This document shows, piece after piece, positions 1-8,212 of a stretch of 64,000 nt of DNA. The translations under genes were made by a program, and so were the position numbers. The notes below the pieces were generated by a model that saw nothing but the letters and a program-made list of their open reading frames with translations, was not told where the DNA came from and made no database searches. Each line of letters opens with the position of its first letter. The stretch's first letter is position 1. Source of the DNA: Chitinophaga sancti (GTDB lineage Bacteria; Bacteroidota; Bacteroidia; Chitinophagales; Chitinophagaceae); contig NZ_CP139247.1 of the NCBI RefSeq assembly GCF_034087045.1, positions 2,258,001 to 2,322,000 of the forward strand, given 5' to 3'.

Positions 1-348
1 AAGATCTTTCTCCGCCTTGATGATGGCAGATTTAGTGGCGTAAAGATTCACGGTGTTGATACCATTTATTTTTTTCAGGTAGCTGACAATGTTAGTATCT
101 GCTTCGAAGGGGATCTGTTCTGTGAGGGGACCAGCGTTAGCCTGGTAATTGTTAATATGCATATGCCCCCAAAAGCTGAAGATCTTTTGCTGAATGACCT
201 GCTGAAAACCGTTTACCAACGCGATTGCCAGAATCATAACAGCTACGCTGATAGCGGTGGCTACCACGGCAATGTTGATGATGAACCTGGAAAAAGAGCC
301 GGACCGGTTGAAGGCGATCCTTCTGGCAACGAAGAACGATAAACGCAT
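1..348 (-). CDS. LolC/LolE-type ABC transporter permease (N-terminal part, cut by window edge)
   Basis: The first 116 residues are present; the gene runs off the left edge. The N-terminus MRLSFFVARRIAFNR is followed by one long hydrophobic segment (about residues 21-47) ending in NGFQQVIQQKIFSFWGHMHI, which opens a periplasmic MacB-PCD-like domain. This order is typical of the FtsX/LolC-LolE permeases that move lipoproteins or related substrates out of the inner membrane with an ATPase partner. The partner and the remaining membrane segments lie outside the window. I chose the ATG at 346-348; a TACATTTG promoter box ends only 4 nt upstream, so the mRNA may be leaderless. The exact substrate cannot be told from this fragment. 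Confidence 0.8.
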   Translation of the reverse strand, partial: MRLSFFVARRIAFNRSGSFSRFIINIAVVATAISVAVMILAIALVNGFQQVIQQKIFSFWGHMHINNYQANAGPLTEQIPFEADTNIVSYLKKINGINTVNLYATKSAIIKAEKDL

Positions 349-352
349 GAGA

Positions 353-360
353 CAAATGTA
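353..360 (-). promoter_or_regulatory. -7 box (TACATTTG) 4 nt before the permease start
   Basis: On the minus strand the sequence reads TACATTTG-TCTC-ATG, a perfect match to the Bacteroidota TAnnTTTG element. Transcription would be expected to begin at or within a few bases of the ATG. No clear TTTG is visible 19 nt further upstream. Confidence 0.45.
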
Positions 361-442
361 TCAAATTTTCTGATGGGTAAAAGAGGGTTTTGCCGCTAGC
401 CGGGGAAAAGGTCGTACCTTAACATTCCTATATAGATAAGTT

Positions 443-1729
443 ATGATGATAAAGCCCTACTTCTGTATACCTGTAATTGGGCTGCTGTTTTACTTTTTCC
501 CGGCAGTAGCGCAGGATAACATCTATGGACCTGGTCACATTTACTATAATAATATCAGGTCTGTAAAACTGAATCAGTCCGGCGATCAGACAGCTTTCCC
601 CCTTATTTCACTGAGTGGGGATGCCGTGGATCTTACATTTGATGATCTGGATGCGGATGTCAAGAACTACTATTATACATTACAGTTGTGTAATGCAGAC
701 TGGACCCCTGCCAATATAAATCAGCTGGAATACCTGAGAGGATTTTCTGAGAACAGGATTACGAATTATAAATTTTCCAGTATAGCGCTGGTCCGATATA
801 CACATTATGAACTGTCGTTGCCGAATGCGAATTGCACGCCTACAAAGGCGGGCAATTACCTGCTGAAGGTATACCTGGATAGCGATACGTCGCAGCTGGC
901 ATTTACAAAGCGATTGCTGGTGGTGAGTAATAAAGGAGGATTGAGTGGTGTAATACAGCAACCGGTATCGCCAAAGGTGTTCAAGACGAATCAGAAGGTG
1001 AATTTTACGGTGAGTACAGGTGGGTTGAATGTGGTGAATCCTTTTGATCAGCTAAAGGTGGTGATCTTGCAGAACTACAGGTGGGATATTCCAATACTGA
1101 ATCCCAAGCCGATGTTTATAAAGGGAAATACGATTGAGTATAATGCGGAGATGGATTGTCAGTTTCCGGCAGGGAAGGAGTGGAGATGGATTGATCTGAG
1201 GAGTTTCCGGTTGCAGACGGAACGTGTGAAGAAGTCAGATTATCACCCCGATGGTACGGATGTGTATGTGATGCCGGATTATCCAAGGGGGAATACGATG
1301 TATTCTTACGTGAAGGATTATAACGGTATGTACTTTTTAGCGACGATTGATAATTATGATCCGTTTTATGAAGCGGATTATGGAACGGTACATTTTACTT
1401 ATGCTGCGCCGGAGCCGTATGCGGGGTTTGATCTGTACCTGATAGGTGAGTTGACAAATTATGAGTACAATGATGCGAGTAAGATGGTATATAACCCGCA
1501 GACGAGGGCTTATGAGGGAACGATGTTTTTGAAGCAGGGATTTTATAATTATGAATATGCGTTGCTGGATACGAGGGATCCGGATGCGAGGCCGAGTACG
1601 ACAGAGACAGAAGGAGATTGGTGGGAGACGGAGAATAATTATACTATTCTGTTGTATTATAGAGACCTGGGAGGGAGGTATGATGAGTTGGTGAGTACGG
1701 TGACGTTGAATTCGAGATTGAATAGATAA
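443..1729 (+). CDS. Type IX secretion system plug protein (DUF5103 family)
   Basis: 428 aa with a cleavable signal peptide (hydrophobic residues about 8-23, ending PAVAQ). After it come the family hallmarks: a start IYGPGHIYYNNIRSVKLNQSGDQ, then a beta-rich domain with LTFDDLDADVKNYYYTLQLCNADW. These match DUF5103, renamed after the Plug protein found bound to the SprA translocon of the type IX secretion system. In that system Plug closes the SprA pore in its resting state; the role here is inferred from the family. The gene is transcribed alone and ends in a strong hairpin shared with the convergent ndh gene. No porin or sortase genes of the system are nearby. Confidence 0.82.
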   Translation: MMIKPYFCIPVIGLLFYFFPAVAQDNIYGPGHIYYNNIRSVKLNQSGDQTAFPLISLSGDAVDLTFDDLDADVKNYYYTLQLCNADWTPANINQLEYLRGFSENRITNYKFSSIALVRYTHYELSLPNANCTPTKAGNYLLKVYLDSDTSQLAFTKRLLVVSNKGGLSGVIQQPVSPKVFKTNQKVNFTVSTGGLNVVNPFDQLKVVILQNYRWDIPILNPKPMFIKGNTIEYNAEMDCQFPAGKEWRWIDLRSFRLQTERVKKSDYHPDGTDVYVMPDYPRGNTMYSYVKDYNGMYFLATIDNYDPFYEADYGTVHFTYAAPEPYAGFDLYLIGELTNYEYNDASKMVYNPQTRAYEGTMFLKQGFYNYEYALLDTRDPDARPSTTETEGDWWETENNYTILLYYRDLGGRYDELVSTVTLNSRLNR

Positions 1730-1732
1730 AGC

Positions 1733-1765
1733 AAAAACGCTTTCGCCATAGACGAAAGCGTTTTT
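1733..1765. terminator. Bidirectional rho-independent terminator between plug gene and ndh
   Basis: Perfect 13-bp arms (1733-1745 and 1753-1765, core ACGCTTTCG/CGAAAGCGT) with a 7-nt loop; A-tract on the left and T-tract on the right make it usable in both directions. It sits between two convergent genes. Confidence 0.9.
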
Positions 1766-1800
1766 TGTTTGAGCCATGGCCGGCGGCCAGCTTATTAAAT

Positions 1801-3120
1801 TTACTGCACGGTTTGTCTTAATTTCACAATATTCGCCGCACCCCTCTTTATAATAATTCTCGTACCTCTGTCATAAGTAAAATATCTATAAAACCAGTTT
1901 GTAAACACCACCAGCTTGTTCCTGAATCCCAATAAGCTCATCAGGTGCACCAGCATCCACACGATCCATGCAAAGTACCCACTGATCTTCATACCAAAAA
2001 ACTCAGCAATCGCTTTATTACGACCAATGGTCGCCATGCTGCCGAGGTCTTTATACTTAAATGGCTTGATAGCAGATTTTTGTCCCTTGGCAATATACCT
2101 GATATTGTGCGCCACATTCACTCCTTGCTGAATCGCTACCTGTGCTACCATTGGATAGCCTTTAGGAAAGCGTTCCGGATCATTCACCATCTGTGCGATA
2201 TCGCCTACGGCATAGATATTTTCATATCCTTTTACCACGTTGAATTCATCCACAATGATGCGTCCGGCGGGAGCGATAATATCTGTAGGAATACCGGTTA
2301 CAGGTACGCCTTTTACACCTGCCGCCCACAGCAGAGATTTACTTTGCAGTTTTTCTCCATTGCTAAGGGTAAGGGTTTCCCCATCATACTCTTTTACAAA
2401 TGTATTGAGGATGACATTCACACCCAGTTTGTGTAAGCCGTCCAACGCTTTCTGGGAAGATTGCTCACTAAAGCCATTCAATACCCGTGGGCTACCTTCC
2501 ACCAGGTAGATCTTCATGAGGGATACCGGCAGTTCTGGGTAATCCTTTGGCATAATGTACTTGCGTAATTCTGCAAATGCACCAGCCAGTTCCACGCCAG
2601 TAGGGCCTCCACCCACCATAACGAAGTTCAGTTTCGACTGAATTTCTGCAGGGTCGGAAAGCAGCAGGCTTTCTTCGAATTGTTTGATCACGTAGTTACG
2701 GATCTGTACGGCTTCGATGAGAGATTTCATACCAATAGCATGTTGTTCAATCGCTTTGTTGCCAAAGAAATTGGTGGTGCTACCGGTGGCGAAGATCAGG
2801 TAATCGTAGTGCAGTTCGCCGATACCGGTTTCCAGTATATTGTCGGCAGGGCGTACACCTGTTACTTCCGCCATACGGAAGTAGAAGTTTTTCTGGTTTT
2901 TGAAGATGCCGCGAAGGGGGAAAGCAATGCTATCCGTTTCGAGGCCGGCAGTTGATACCTGGTATAGTAAAGGCTGGAATAGGTGATAGTTGTTCCTGTC
3001 AAGCAGGACCACCTGAACTGGAGCTTCTTTCAATTGTTTAGCCAGATTAATACCTCCAAAACCTCCTCCAACAATAACAACACGGGGTAAACCTAAATCT
3101 GGAACATTCGGCTGAATCAT
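1801..3120 (-). CDS. ndh: Type II NADH dehydrogenase (NAD(P)/FAD-dependent oxidoreductase)
   Basis: 439 aa, usual length for NDH-2. It has the FAD-binding glycine loop VVIVGGGFGG (residues 14-23), the ATG motif of the family (IFATGST, about 109-115), a second Rossmann fold for NADH (VMVGGGPTGVELAG, about 167-180) and the second FAD motif IYAVGDIAQM. The C-terminal part is rich in aromatic and basic residues, which fits the membrane-anchoring amphipathic region of NDH-2. The enzyme passes electrons from NADH to quinone without pumping protons and works on the inner face of the cytoplasmic membrane. The gene is monocistronic, convergent with the plug gene. Confidence 0.9.
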   Translation of the reverse strand: MIQPNVPDLGLPRVVIVGGGFGGINLAKQLKEAPVQVVLLDRNNYHLFQPLLYQVSTAGLETDSIAFPLRGIFKNQKNFYFRMAEVTGVRPADNILETGIGELHYDYLIFATGSTTNFFGNKAIEQHAIGMKSLIEAVQIRNYVIKQFEESLLLSDPAEIQSKLNFVMVGGGPTGVELAGAFAELRKYIMPKDYPELPVSLMKIYLVEGSPRVLNGFSEQSSQKALDGLHKLGVNVILNTFVKEYDGETLTLSNGEKLQSKSLLWAAGVKGVPVTGIPTDIIAPAGRIIVDEFNVVKGYENIYAVGDIAQMVNDPERFPKGYPMVAQVAIQQGVNVAHNIRYIAKGQKSAIKPFKYKDLGSMATIGRNKAIAEFFGMKISGYFAWIVWMLVHLMSLLGFRNKLVVFTNWFYRYFTYDRGTRIIIKRGAANIVKLRQTVQ

Positions 3121-3260
3121 AAAAACATCATTTAGCGATCAATGAAATATAGTAGAAGAAATCTGTGCCAATTAGATATGGCACTATGTTTTTAAACGCC
3201 GGAGTTTATAAATGCATATCAAAGTTATAAAACTTTCAGAAAAAAATGAAAGTTATATGC

Positions 3261-3293
3261 AAAAAAATCCCCGATGCATTGCTACACCGGGGA
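3261..3293 (-). terminator. Terminator of the transaldolase gene
   Basis: On the minus strand a TCCCCG/CGGGGA stem (arms 3268-3273 and 3288-3293) is followed by seven Ts. It lies 27 bp past the stop codon of the minus-strand transaldolase. Confidence 0.8.
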
Positions 3294-3319
3294 GTATATA
3301 CCATCTAAAAAAGTATCTG

Positions 3320-3970
3320 CTACATTTTCTTGGCGTCTTCCAGGAACTTAGCCAGGCCGATGTCAGTCAGCGGGTGTTTCAGCAGACCCAGGATTGAATC
3401 GAGTGGGCAGGTACAGATATCAGCACCAGCTTCAGCACATTTTACAATGTGGAGTGCGTTGCGGATACTAGCTGCAAGGATTTCAGTTTTGAACCCCTGG
3501 ATGCTGTAAATCTGAGCGATCTGAGCGATCAGTTCTACGCCGTCCCATGCGGAATCATCGATACGACCGATGAATGGAGATACGAAAGTAGCACCGGCTT
3601 TAGCAGCCAGGATAGCCTGACCTGCAGAGAATACCAATGTACAGTTTGTTCTTATACCATTGTCAGTGAAGTATTTCAGTGCTTTTACACCATCCTTGAT
3701 CATTGGAACTTTCACCACGATGTTGGGGTGAATAGCCGCCAGTTTCTTACCTTCTTCGACCATTGATTTGAAATCGGTAGAAAGTACTTCTGCGCTGATA
3801 GGACCGTCTACGAGTTCGCAGATGTCAGCGTAATGTTTCAGGATATTTGCTTCACCTTTGATACCTTCTTTCGCCATCAGGGAAGGGTTGGTGGTTACGC
3901 CGTCGAGCACGCCCAGGTCGTGTGCTTCTTTAATCTGTGCCAGATTTGCTGTATCTATGAAGAATTTCAT
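3320..3970 (-). CDS. fsa: Small transaldolase / fructose-6-phosphate aldolase family
   Basis: 216 aa, the short single-barrel form of transaldolase. It starts with the family signature MKFFIDTANLAQIKEAHDLG, then VTTNPSLMAKEG, and has the Schiff-base lysine in VVKVPM (K87). The end CTCPLDSILGLLKHPLTDIGLAKF is also typical. It either moves a dihydroxyacetone unit in the non-oxidative pentose phosphate pathway (TalC/MipB type) or acts as a fructose-6-phosphate aldolase; sequence alone does not separate these well. It is a single-gene unit with its own terminator. A TATATTTG box lies about 87 bp upstream, and a weaker TACATTTC lies 3 nt before the ATG. Confidence 0.88.
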   Translation of the reverse strand: MKFFIDTANLAQIKEAHDLGVLDGVTTNPSLMAKEGIKGEANILKHYADICELVDGPISAEVLSTDFKSMVEEGKKLAAIHPNIVVKVPMIKDGVKALKYFTDNGIRTNCTLVFSAGQAILAAKAGATFVSPFIGRIDDSAWDGVELIAQIAQIYSIQGFKTEILAASIRNALHIVKCAEAGADICTCPLDSILGLLKHPLTDIGLAKFLEDAKKM

Positions 3971-4219
3971 GGTGAAATGTATTTAGTATGATTTTGTAAT
4001 GAATTCAACGAAGTAAGTTATGCAACAATTCACATATTGTCAAGCATAACGTATTGCAAATATAGACCCATACTGTTAAGATGAATCTTAAATTTGAAAT
4101 CAATAAATAAAAAGCTGAAGATTACTGGGTCATACCACACAGGCCATTCGTATGAAGAGAATAGTGACAATCAGCTATTGACGAGCGCCTGATGACCTGG
4201 AATAAAAAAGATAAAAAAA
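3971..4219. other. Intergenic region between transaldolase and SRP RNA genes
   Basis: No credible gene. It holds the transaldolase promoter region (TATATTTG on the minus strand at 4057-4064) and the T-rich 3' end of the SRP RNA transcript (4202-4219, minus strand). Confidence 0.6.
4057..4064 (-). promoter_or_regulatory. -7 box (TATATTTG) upstream of the transaldolase
   Basis: Perfect TAnnTTTG on the minus strand, giving a leader of about 80 nt. The -33 element is not obvious. Confidence 0.4.
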
Positions 4220-4314
4220 GGCAAGGTACTTACATCGCACCGCTACAACCGCCTACCCTTGCTACATTCCTGTCCTGGGGGAGTTCAGCAGGAGCTGGTC
4301 GTATAAGCCTTGCC
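4220..4314 (-). ncRNA. ffs: Signal recognition particle RNA, small bacterial type
   Basis: Read on the minus strand, about 95 nt close on themselves: GGCAAGG at the 5' end pairs with CCTTGCC at the 3' end. The apex carries the SRP core, CCCCCAGGAC-AGGAAT-GTAGCAAGGG, that is, a GGAA tetraloop followed by the GUAGCAAGG asymmetric internal loop bound by the Ffh M domain. A T-rich tail follows. Together with Ffh this RNA delivers signal-anchor proteins to the membrane. A well-formed promoter directly precedes it. The two reading frames that cross this RNA are not genes. Confidence 0.85.
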
Positions 4315-4319
4315 GGCTG

Positions 4320-4350
4320 CAAATGTAGAACAATTGCATTAACTTCCAAA
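4320..4350 (-). promoter_or_regulatory. Promoter of the SRP RNA gene
   Basis: On the minus strand: TTTG (4347-4350), exactly 19 nt spacer, TACATTTG (4320-4327), and the mature RNA begins 6 nt later. This is the full Bacteroidota -33/-7 consensus. Confidence 0.8.
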
Positions 4351-4605
4351 CATATTTTAAAAGATTCTATGAAAATCTTAAAAAATGCAGTATTTTGAAG
4401 AATATAAAATCGGGGTTCGGGACGATAATTGTCGACGTAGTTATATGTTTGAGGCCAACTAATCAGCATTTTATTTCTTTAATTTTTTTAATGAGTATCC
4501 CTATCAGGTATTTTTTTAAAAAAATACACACCACATTATATAGATTTAAAAAAGAATATTTATTTTGTTTAAAATTAACCTTTCACCTAAAAATTAACTA
4601 ACCTC

Positions 4606-5058
4606 ATGGAAACAACTTACGACGGCGGCGGCATTAGCAGCATCTTTGCCATATTTGGAATAGGATACTTCATTTTTATGTTGGCGCTTTCTGTTTTTTC
4701 AATCATTGTTTATTGGAAAGTATTTGAAAAAGCAGGTCAGCCTGGTTGGGCGATATTTGTTCCTATTTATAGTTTTATTGTATATCTCCGTATCATCGGT
4801 AAACCATGGACATGGGTTTTCCTGATTTTCACGCCTGCTGTTATCGTAGGTGCTTTCATCGTATGGATTAATGGTTCTATGGCCATGGCCAGAAGTTTTG
4901 GCAAAGACACTATGTTTGGTCTTGGCCTCATGTTCCTGGCACCTGTCTTCTACGCGATCATTGCATTCGACAAGACCATCCAATATGTAGGGCCCAATGG
5001 TATTCCTACAGAAGATCTGGACAGCCAGATCGGCAGCATTGGAAAGCCAGCACTGTAA
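4606..5058 (+). CDS. DUF5684-like integral membrane protein
   Basis: 150 aa with at least three strongly hydrophobic segments (about residues 12-40, 48-60 and 68-90) plus a fourth near 100-120. The motif VYWKVFEKAGQPGWAIFVPIY is characteristic of the DUF5684 family of small membrane proteins, whose function is unknown. It is followed by its own terminator and then by an RDD-family gene. The upstream 250 bp is very AT-rich and contains a TATGTTTG box (4444-4451) that could be its promoter. Function is not assigned. Confidence 0.7.
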   Translation: METTYDGGGISSIFAIFGIGYFIFMLALSVFSIIVYWKVFEKAGQPGWAIFVPIYSFIVYLRIIGKPWTWVFLIFTPAVIVGAFIVWINGSMAMARSFGKDTMFGLGLMFLAPVFYAIIAFDKTIQYVGPNGIPTEDLDSQIGSIGKPAL

Positions 5059-5092
5059 CAGTTTTTTGTTGTTTTTCTGCCATATTGATCTG

Positions 5093-5125
5093 CTGCCGGT
5101 TGCTCACAGGACCGGCAGTTTTTTT
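5093..5125 (+). terminator. Terminator after the DUF5684 gene
   Basis: Perfect 8-bp stem CTGCCGGT/ACCGGCAG (5093-5100 and 5111-5118), 10-nt loop, then seven Ts. Confidence 0.85.
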
Positions 5126-5139
5126 AATTGCTATGACTT

Positions 5140-5625
5140 ATGAACACATATCAAGGAGAGGACATTTTAAAGGAATTCGATAATGAAGTGACGATCCCCG
5201 ACTCAGTAGACATGGGCATCAGATTTGTTAATCTGATAATTGACTGGTTGTTGTCGATGGTTTTCCTGTTAGCCACTGCATTTTGTTTGGGCATTGTACT
5301 GGGGCTGACAGTTCCCAACTTTAGTTATTGGATTATTGAAAATAGAGGGTTGTTCAAATTTCTGAGTTATGTATTCGCTTATACGGTCTGGCCGCTTTAC
5401 TTTGTTTTGCAGGAAGGGCTTTTAAAGGGACGAACAATTGGGAAATTGATTACAGGTACTGTTGCTATCCGCCTGGACGGTCAGCCACTTTCATGGGGAA
5501 ACGTATTCGGCAGAGCTTATGCCCGCATCGTTCCGTTTGAGATGTTTTCAGGCTTCGGCACTCCATGGCATGACAGCTGGACTGCAACGACCGTTGTTAA
5601 AAAAGCTGACTTAGTGACAATGTAA
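5140..5625 (+). CDS. RDD family membrane protein
   Basis: 161 aa. It begins with a cytosolic lead (EVTIPDSVDMGIRFVNLIIDWLL) followed by two membrane segments and then the second half-motif GRTIGKLITGTVAIRLDGQPLSWGNVFGRAYARIVP, which is the RDD family signature. RDD proteins are small multi-pass membrane proteins; some are reported ion or Na+/H+ antiporters, most are uncharacterised. The stop codon is only 3 bp from that of the convergent RDD gene on the other strand, so the two relatives share a 3' border. Confidence 0.75.
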   Translation: MNTYQGEDILKEFDNEVTIPDSVDMGIRFVNLIIDWLLSMVFLLATAFCLGIVLGLTVPNFSYWIIENRGLFKFLSYVFAYTVWPLYFVLQEGLLKGRTIGKLITGTVAIRLDGQPLSWGNVFGRAYARIVPFEMFSGFGTPWHDSWTATTVVKKADLVTM

Positions 5626-5628
5626 TTT

Positions 5629-6360
5629 TTACCGGGTTGTATAGTAGTTGTAATCATTCAGCACGGTCTCCAGGAACTGGTAATGATCCATCTCTGTTTC
5701 GATCACCAACACTTCTTTTACTCTCGCTGATACCCTGGCTATCAGGTCCTGATTACCAGACTTGATAGCCTGGTCCATCAATACCTTGATCTTATTCATA
5801 TCTCTGTCAGACAAGCGAAGGATCTGTGGAAAGTGAGGCTCGTAGTTGAGCGAAGACATATCCCGGTAAATGGTATCCTGTATACTGGTTTTGTTCTTTG
5901 TATTCACTACTATTGTACCGGCTACCACATCGCCCAGTCGCTGGTCATAACGGGAACGAACCATGGAGATAATAGGAATAGCACCATTCAGGAACAGGAA
6001 TCCCCAGGGTGTTTCGATCATACGGAACATCCAGCGGATCAGGTGCTGGCTGATACTTGGCTTACCTCCATTCAGACTCCTGACCTTCAGGCCTAACATC
6101 ATTTTTCCGGGAGATTGTCCGTTCATCGTAATCTCAAACAAAAGATAATAGAGCGACACCGGGAGCAAACAAAAGAGAATGTACATCACTGTTTCAGTAT
6201 TGCCGGACAGGTGCATCCTGTTAAACGTTACATAGATAGCAATGATAAATGCCAACCGGATGAGAACGTCAATAAACCATGCCAGAAACCGCATCATAAT
6301 GTTGGCAGTTTCAAATTCCAGCTCTATATTGAAGGATGTAGGTATTTTTACATTAGCCAT
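5629..6360 (-). CDS. RDD family membrane protein (longer paralogue)
   Basis: 243 aa from the ATG at 6358-6360 (MANVKIPTSFNIELEFETA). The domain order is RDD: a first helix pair (residues about 20-75), GQSPGKMMLGLKVRSLNGGKPSISQHLIRWMFRMIE, then a soluble C-terminal tail of about 100 residues with charged helices. A TTG two codons upstream would extend it, but it lies inside the -7 box. It faces away from the SpoIIM-MoxR operon that starts 47 bp from it. In Bacteroidota an RDD gene is often found beside this operon, so a shared role is possible but unproven. Confidence 0.78.
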   Translation of the reverse strand: MANVKIPTSFNIELEFETANIMMRFLAWFIDVLIRLAFIIAIYVTFNRMHLSGNTETVMYILFCLLPVSLYYLLFEITMNGQSPGKMMLGLKVRSLNGGKPSISQHLIRWMFRMIETPWGFLFLNGAIPIISMVRSRYDQRLGDVVAGTIVVNTKNKTSIQDTIYRDMSSLNYEPHFPQILRLSDRDMNKIKVLMDQAIKSGNQDLIARVSARVKEVLVIETEMDHYQFLETVLNDYNYYTTR

Positions 6361-6363
6361 GTA

Positions 6364-6371
6364 CAAATTTA
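6364..6371 (-). promoter_or_regulatory. -7 box (TAAATTTG) 3 nt before the RDD start
   Basis: Minus strand reads TAAATTTG-TAC-ATG, a perfect box with transcription expected at or next to the start codon. This argues for a leaderless or nearly leaderless mRNA. Confidence 0.5.
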
Positions 6372-6383
6372 CTAATTAATGTA

Positions 6384-6391
6384 TATGTTTG
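6384..6391 (+). promoter_or_regulatory. -7 box (TATGTTTG) of the SpoIIM-DUF58 operon
   Basis: Perfect TAnnTTTG 16 nt upstream of the first ATG of the operon; only 12 bp separate it from the divergent RDD box, so the two promoters overlap. Confidence 0.5.
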
Positions 6392-6407
6392 TTATAATGG
6401 ATAACCC

Positions 6408-7391
6408 ATGCGTGAGACTACTTTTATAAAGAAAAATTTACCCCGCTGGAAAAAGTACCAGGAGGAACCAACCGAGGATCCGGATGAGATGGCTGCACGG
6501 TTCACCAGTTTGCTGGATGACCTTGCGTACGCCAAAACATTTTATAGTTTCAGCAAGGTCACAGGTTACATTAACAGTTTGGCGGCAGACATCTACCAGC
6601 GGATCTATGGAAACCGCCAGGAAAAGGACGGCCGTTTTCAGCGATTCTTTTTGTATGAGTTACCCCTGATCTTCCGTAAATATCATCGATTATTATTATT
6701 CACCGCTATATTTTTTCTGTTATTCTGTGTAATGAGCGCATTTTCTGCCGCCCGCGACGAAACTTTTGTAAGAGGAGTGCTGGGCGATGAGTATGTGAGC
6801 ATGACGGAAAGAAATATCAGTAACGGGGACCCATTTGGTGTGTATGGTAATGGAAATGAGCTGGTTATGTTCATGACGATTGCCTACAACAATATCAGGG
6901 TGGCGATCATGTGTTTTATGGGAGGGATATTTATGGGTATTGGCACCTTATACATCCTCATGTCCAATGGGGTGATGCTGGGAGCTTTTCAATATTTATT
7001 TTTTGCCAAAGGGCTGGGGTTGAAGTCGGTGCTGGTGATCTGGATTCACGGTACGCTGGAAATTTCTTCCATCGTTATCACAGGTGCCGCAGGTCTCGTG
7101 ATGGTAAGTGGCCTGATCTTTCCGGGTACGCGCAAGCGGCTGGATGCCTTGAAAAAAACAGCCAGGGATGCGGTCAAGATGATGATCAGCCTGATCCCGG
7201 TATTCCTCACCGCTGCATTCCTGGAAGGTTTTGTGACCCGGCATACCAAAATGCCCATGTTTGCAAGTGTAAGTATCTTGTCCCTGTCCCTGATATTTAT
7301 AGTAGGTTATTTTGTGGTATACCCGATATATGTATACCGCAGGGGATTCAGACTGGATGAAGCCGGCAAAGTTATAAAACCTGTGAAATGA
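6408..7391 (+). CDS. SpoIIM/DUF95-family membrane protein
   Basis: 327 aa. A soluble N-terminal stretch (about 95 residues) precedes several membrane helices: FTAIFFLLFCVMSAF, then NNIRVAIMCFMGGIFMGIGTLYILMSNGVMLGAF, and HGTLEISSIVITGAAGL, the conserved core of the 'stage II sporulation protein M' family. The organism class does not sporulate by this route, so the name is historical. First gene of a tightly overlapping operon (ATGA overlap with the next gene) with DUF4129, DUF4350, MoxR and DUF58 members. The module is widespread in Bacteroidota; its job is not established. Confidence 0.82.
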   Translation: MRETTFIKKNLPRWKKYQEEPTEDPDEMAARFTSLLDDLAYAKTFYSFSKVTGYINSLAADIYQRIYGNRQEKDGRFQRFFLYELPLIFRKYHRLLLFTAIFFLLFCVMSAFSAARDETFVRGVLGDEYVSMTERNISNGDPFGVYGNGNELVMFMTIAYNNIRVAIMCFMGGIFMGIGTLYILMSNGVMLGAFQYLFFAKGLGLKSVLVIWIHGTLEISSIVITGAAGLVMVSGLIFPGTRKRLDALKKTARDAVKMMISLIPVFLTAAFLEGFVTRHTKMPMFASVSILSLSLIFIVGYFVVYPIYVYRRGFRLDEAGKVIKPVK

Positions 7392-8212
7392 GGGAAGGAT
7401 TGAAAGCATTATTAATCGCATTATTACTATTGCCCTGTAGCCTGTTTGCACAGGATACAGGGGTAAGTATTATGGAAGCTCCTGTTCCACAGGTAACTGC
7501 AGATATTGATACCGTGGTGGCCCTGAATACAGCTCCATACCTGTATGACGAAGCAATACCTATGGATGCAGATACCATAGATGACTATGACGAAGCATCT
7601 GCCCTGCTGATCCGAAAATTGCCAACCGAGGTAAAGGATAAATTCAACAAAGACAAAGAACTGGTATATCACCAGAAACCTCCTAAAAAACCATCCAACT
7701 TTAATTTCAAATGGCTGGAGGCTATTTTTATTGGGATTGCATACCTCTTCAAAGCTTTCTGGTGGCTCATCGTCATCGCCATTCTGGCTGCAATGGGGGT
7801 GGCTATTTTCGTATACCTCCGCAGAAACGGTTATGTGTTTAAGTGGAGTAAAACGGAGAATGATAATAAGGAGGATATACAGCTGGTAGAAGAAGAGCAT
7901 GACGCGAGTGGATACGAAAGTCATATTCAGCAGGCAATTGCAGAAGGGAAGCTCAGGCTGGCAGTGCGCCTTATGTACCTGCAGACAATACGGGTACTGG
8001 CCGATAAAGAAATTATTGTGTATAGTAAGGAGAAAACAAATGCTGCTTACCTGCGTAGCTTGTCGCAAACCCAGTGGCATAAATCTTTTGCACGACTGAC
8101 TGTGGATTATGAATATATATGGTACGGTGAAGTGCCTGTGAATGGTGAACAATTCAGCACTATTCAGGGGCAGTTCAAACAATTTATGAACGAATTAGGC
8201 TATATCCGGTGA
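7388..8212 (+). CDS. DUF4129 domain-containing membrane protein
   Basis: 274 aa: signal peptide (residues 1-21, ending CSLFAQ), an acidic periplasmic region, one membrane helix (about 117-139, FKAFWWLIVIAILAAMGVAIFVYL), then a cytosolic C-terminal domain with ESHIQQAIAEGKLRLAVRLMYLQTIRVLADKEII, the DUF4129 core. Its ATG overlaps the stop of the SpoIIM gene and its stop overlaps the GTG of the DUF4350 gene, so translation is probably coupled. Biochemical function unknown. Confidence 0.75.
   Translation: MREGLKALLIALLLLPCSLFAQDTGVSIMEAPVPQVTADIDTVVALNTAPYLYDEAIPMDADTIDDYDEASALLIRKLPTEVKDKFNKDKELVYHQKPPKKPSNFNFKWLEAIFIGIAYLFKAFWWLIVIAILAAMGVAIFVYLRRNGYVFKWSKTENDNKEDIQLVEEEHDASGYESHIQQAIAEGKLRLAVRLMYLQTIRVLADKEIIVYSKEKTNAAYLRSLSQTQWHKSFARLTVDYEYIWYGEVPVNGEQFSTIQGQFKQFMNELGYIR

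Noticed and set aside
4192..4469. Two short frames near 4.2-4.5 kb
   Set aside because: They cross the SRP RNA and its promoter; the RNA fold explains the sequence.
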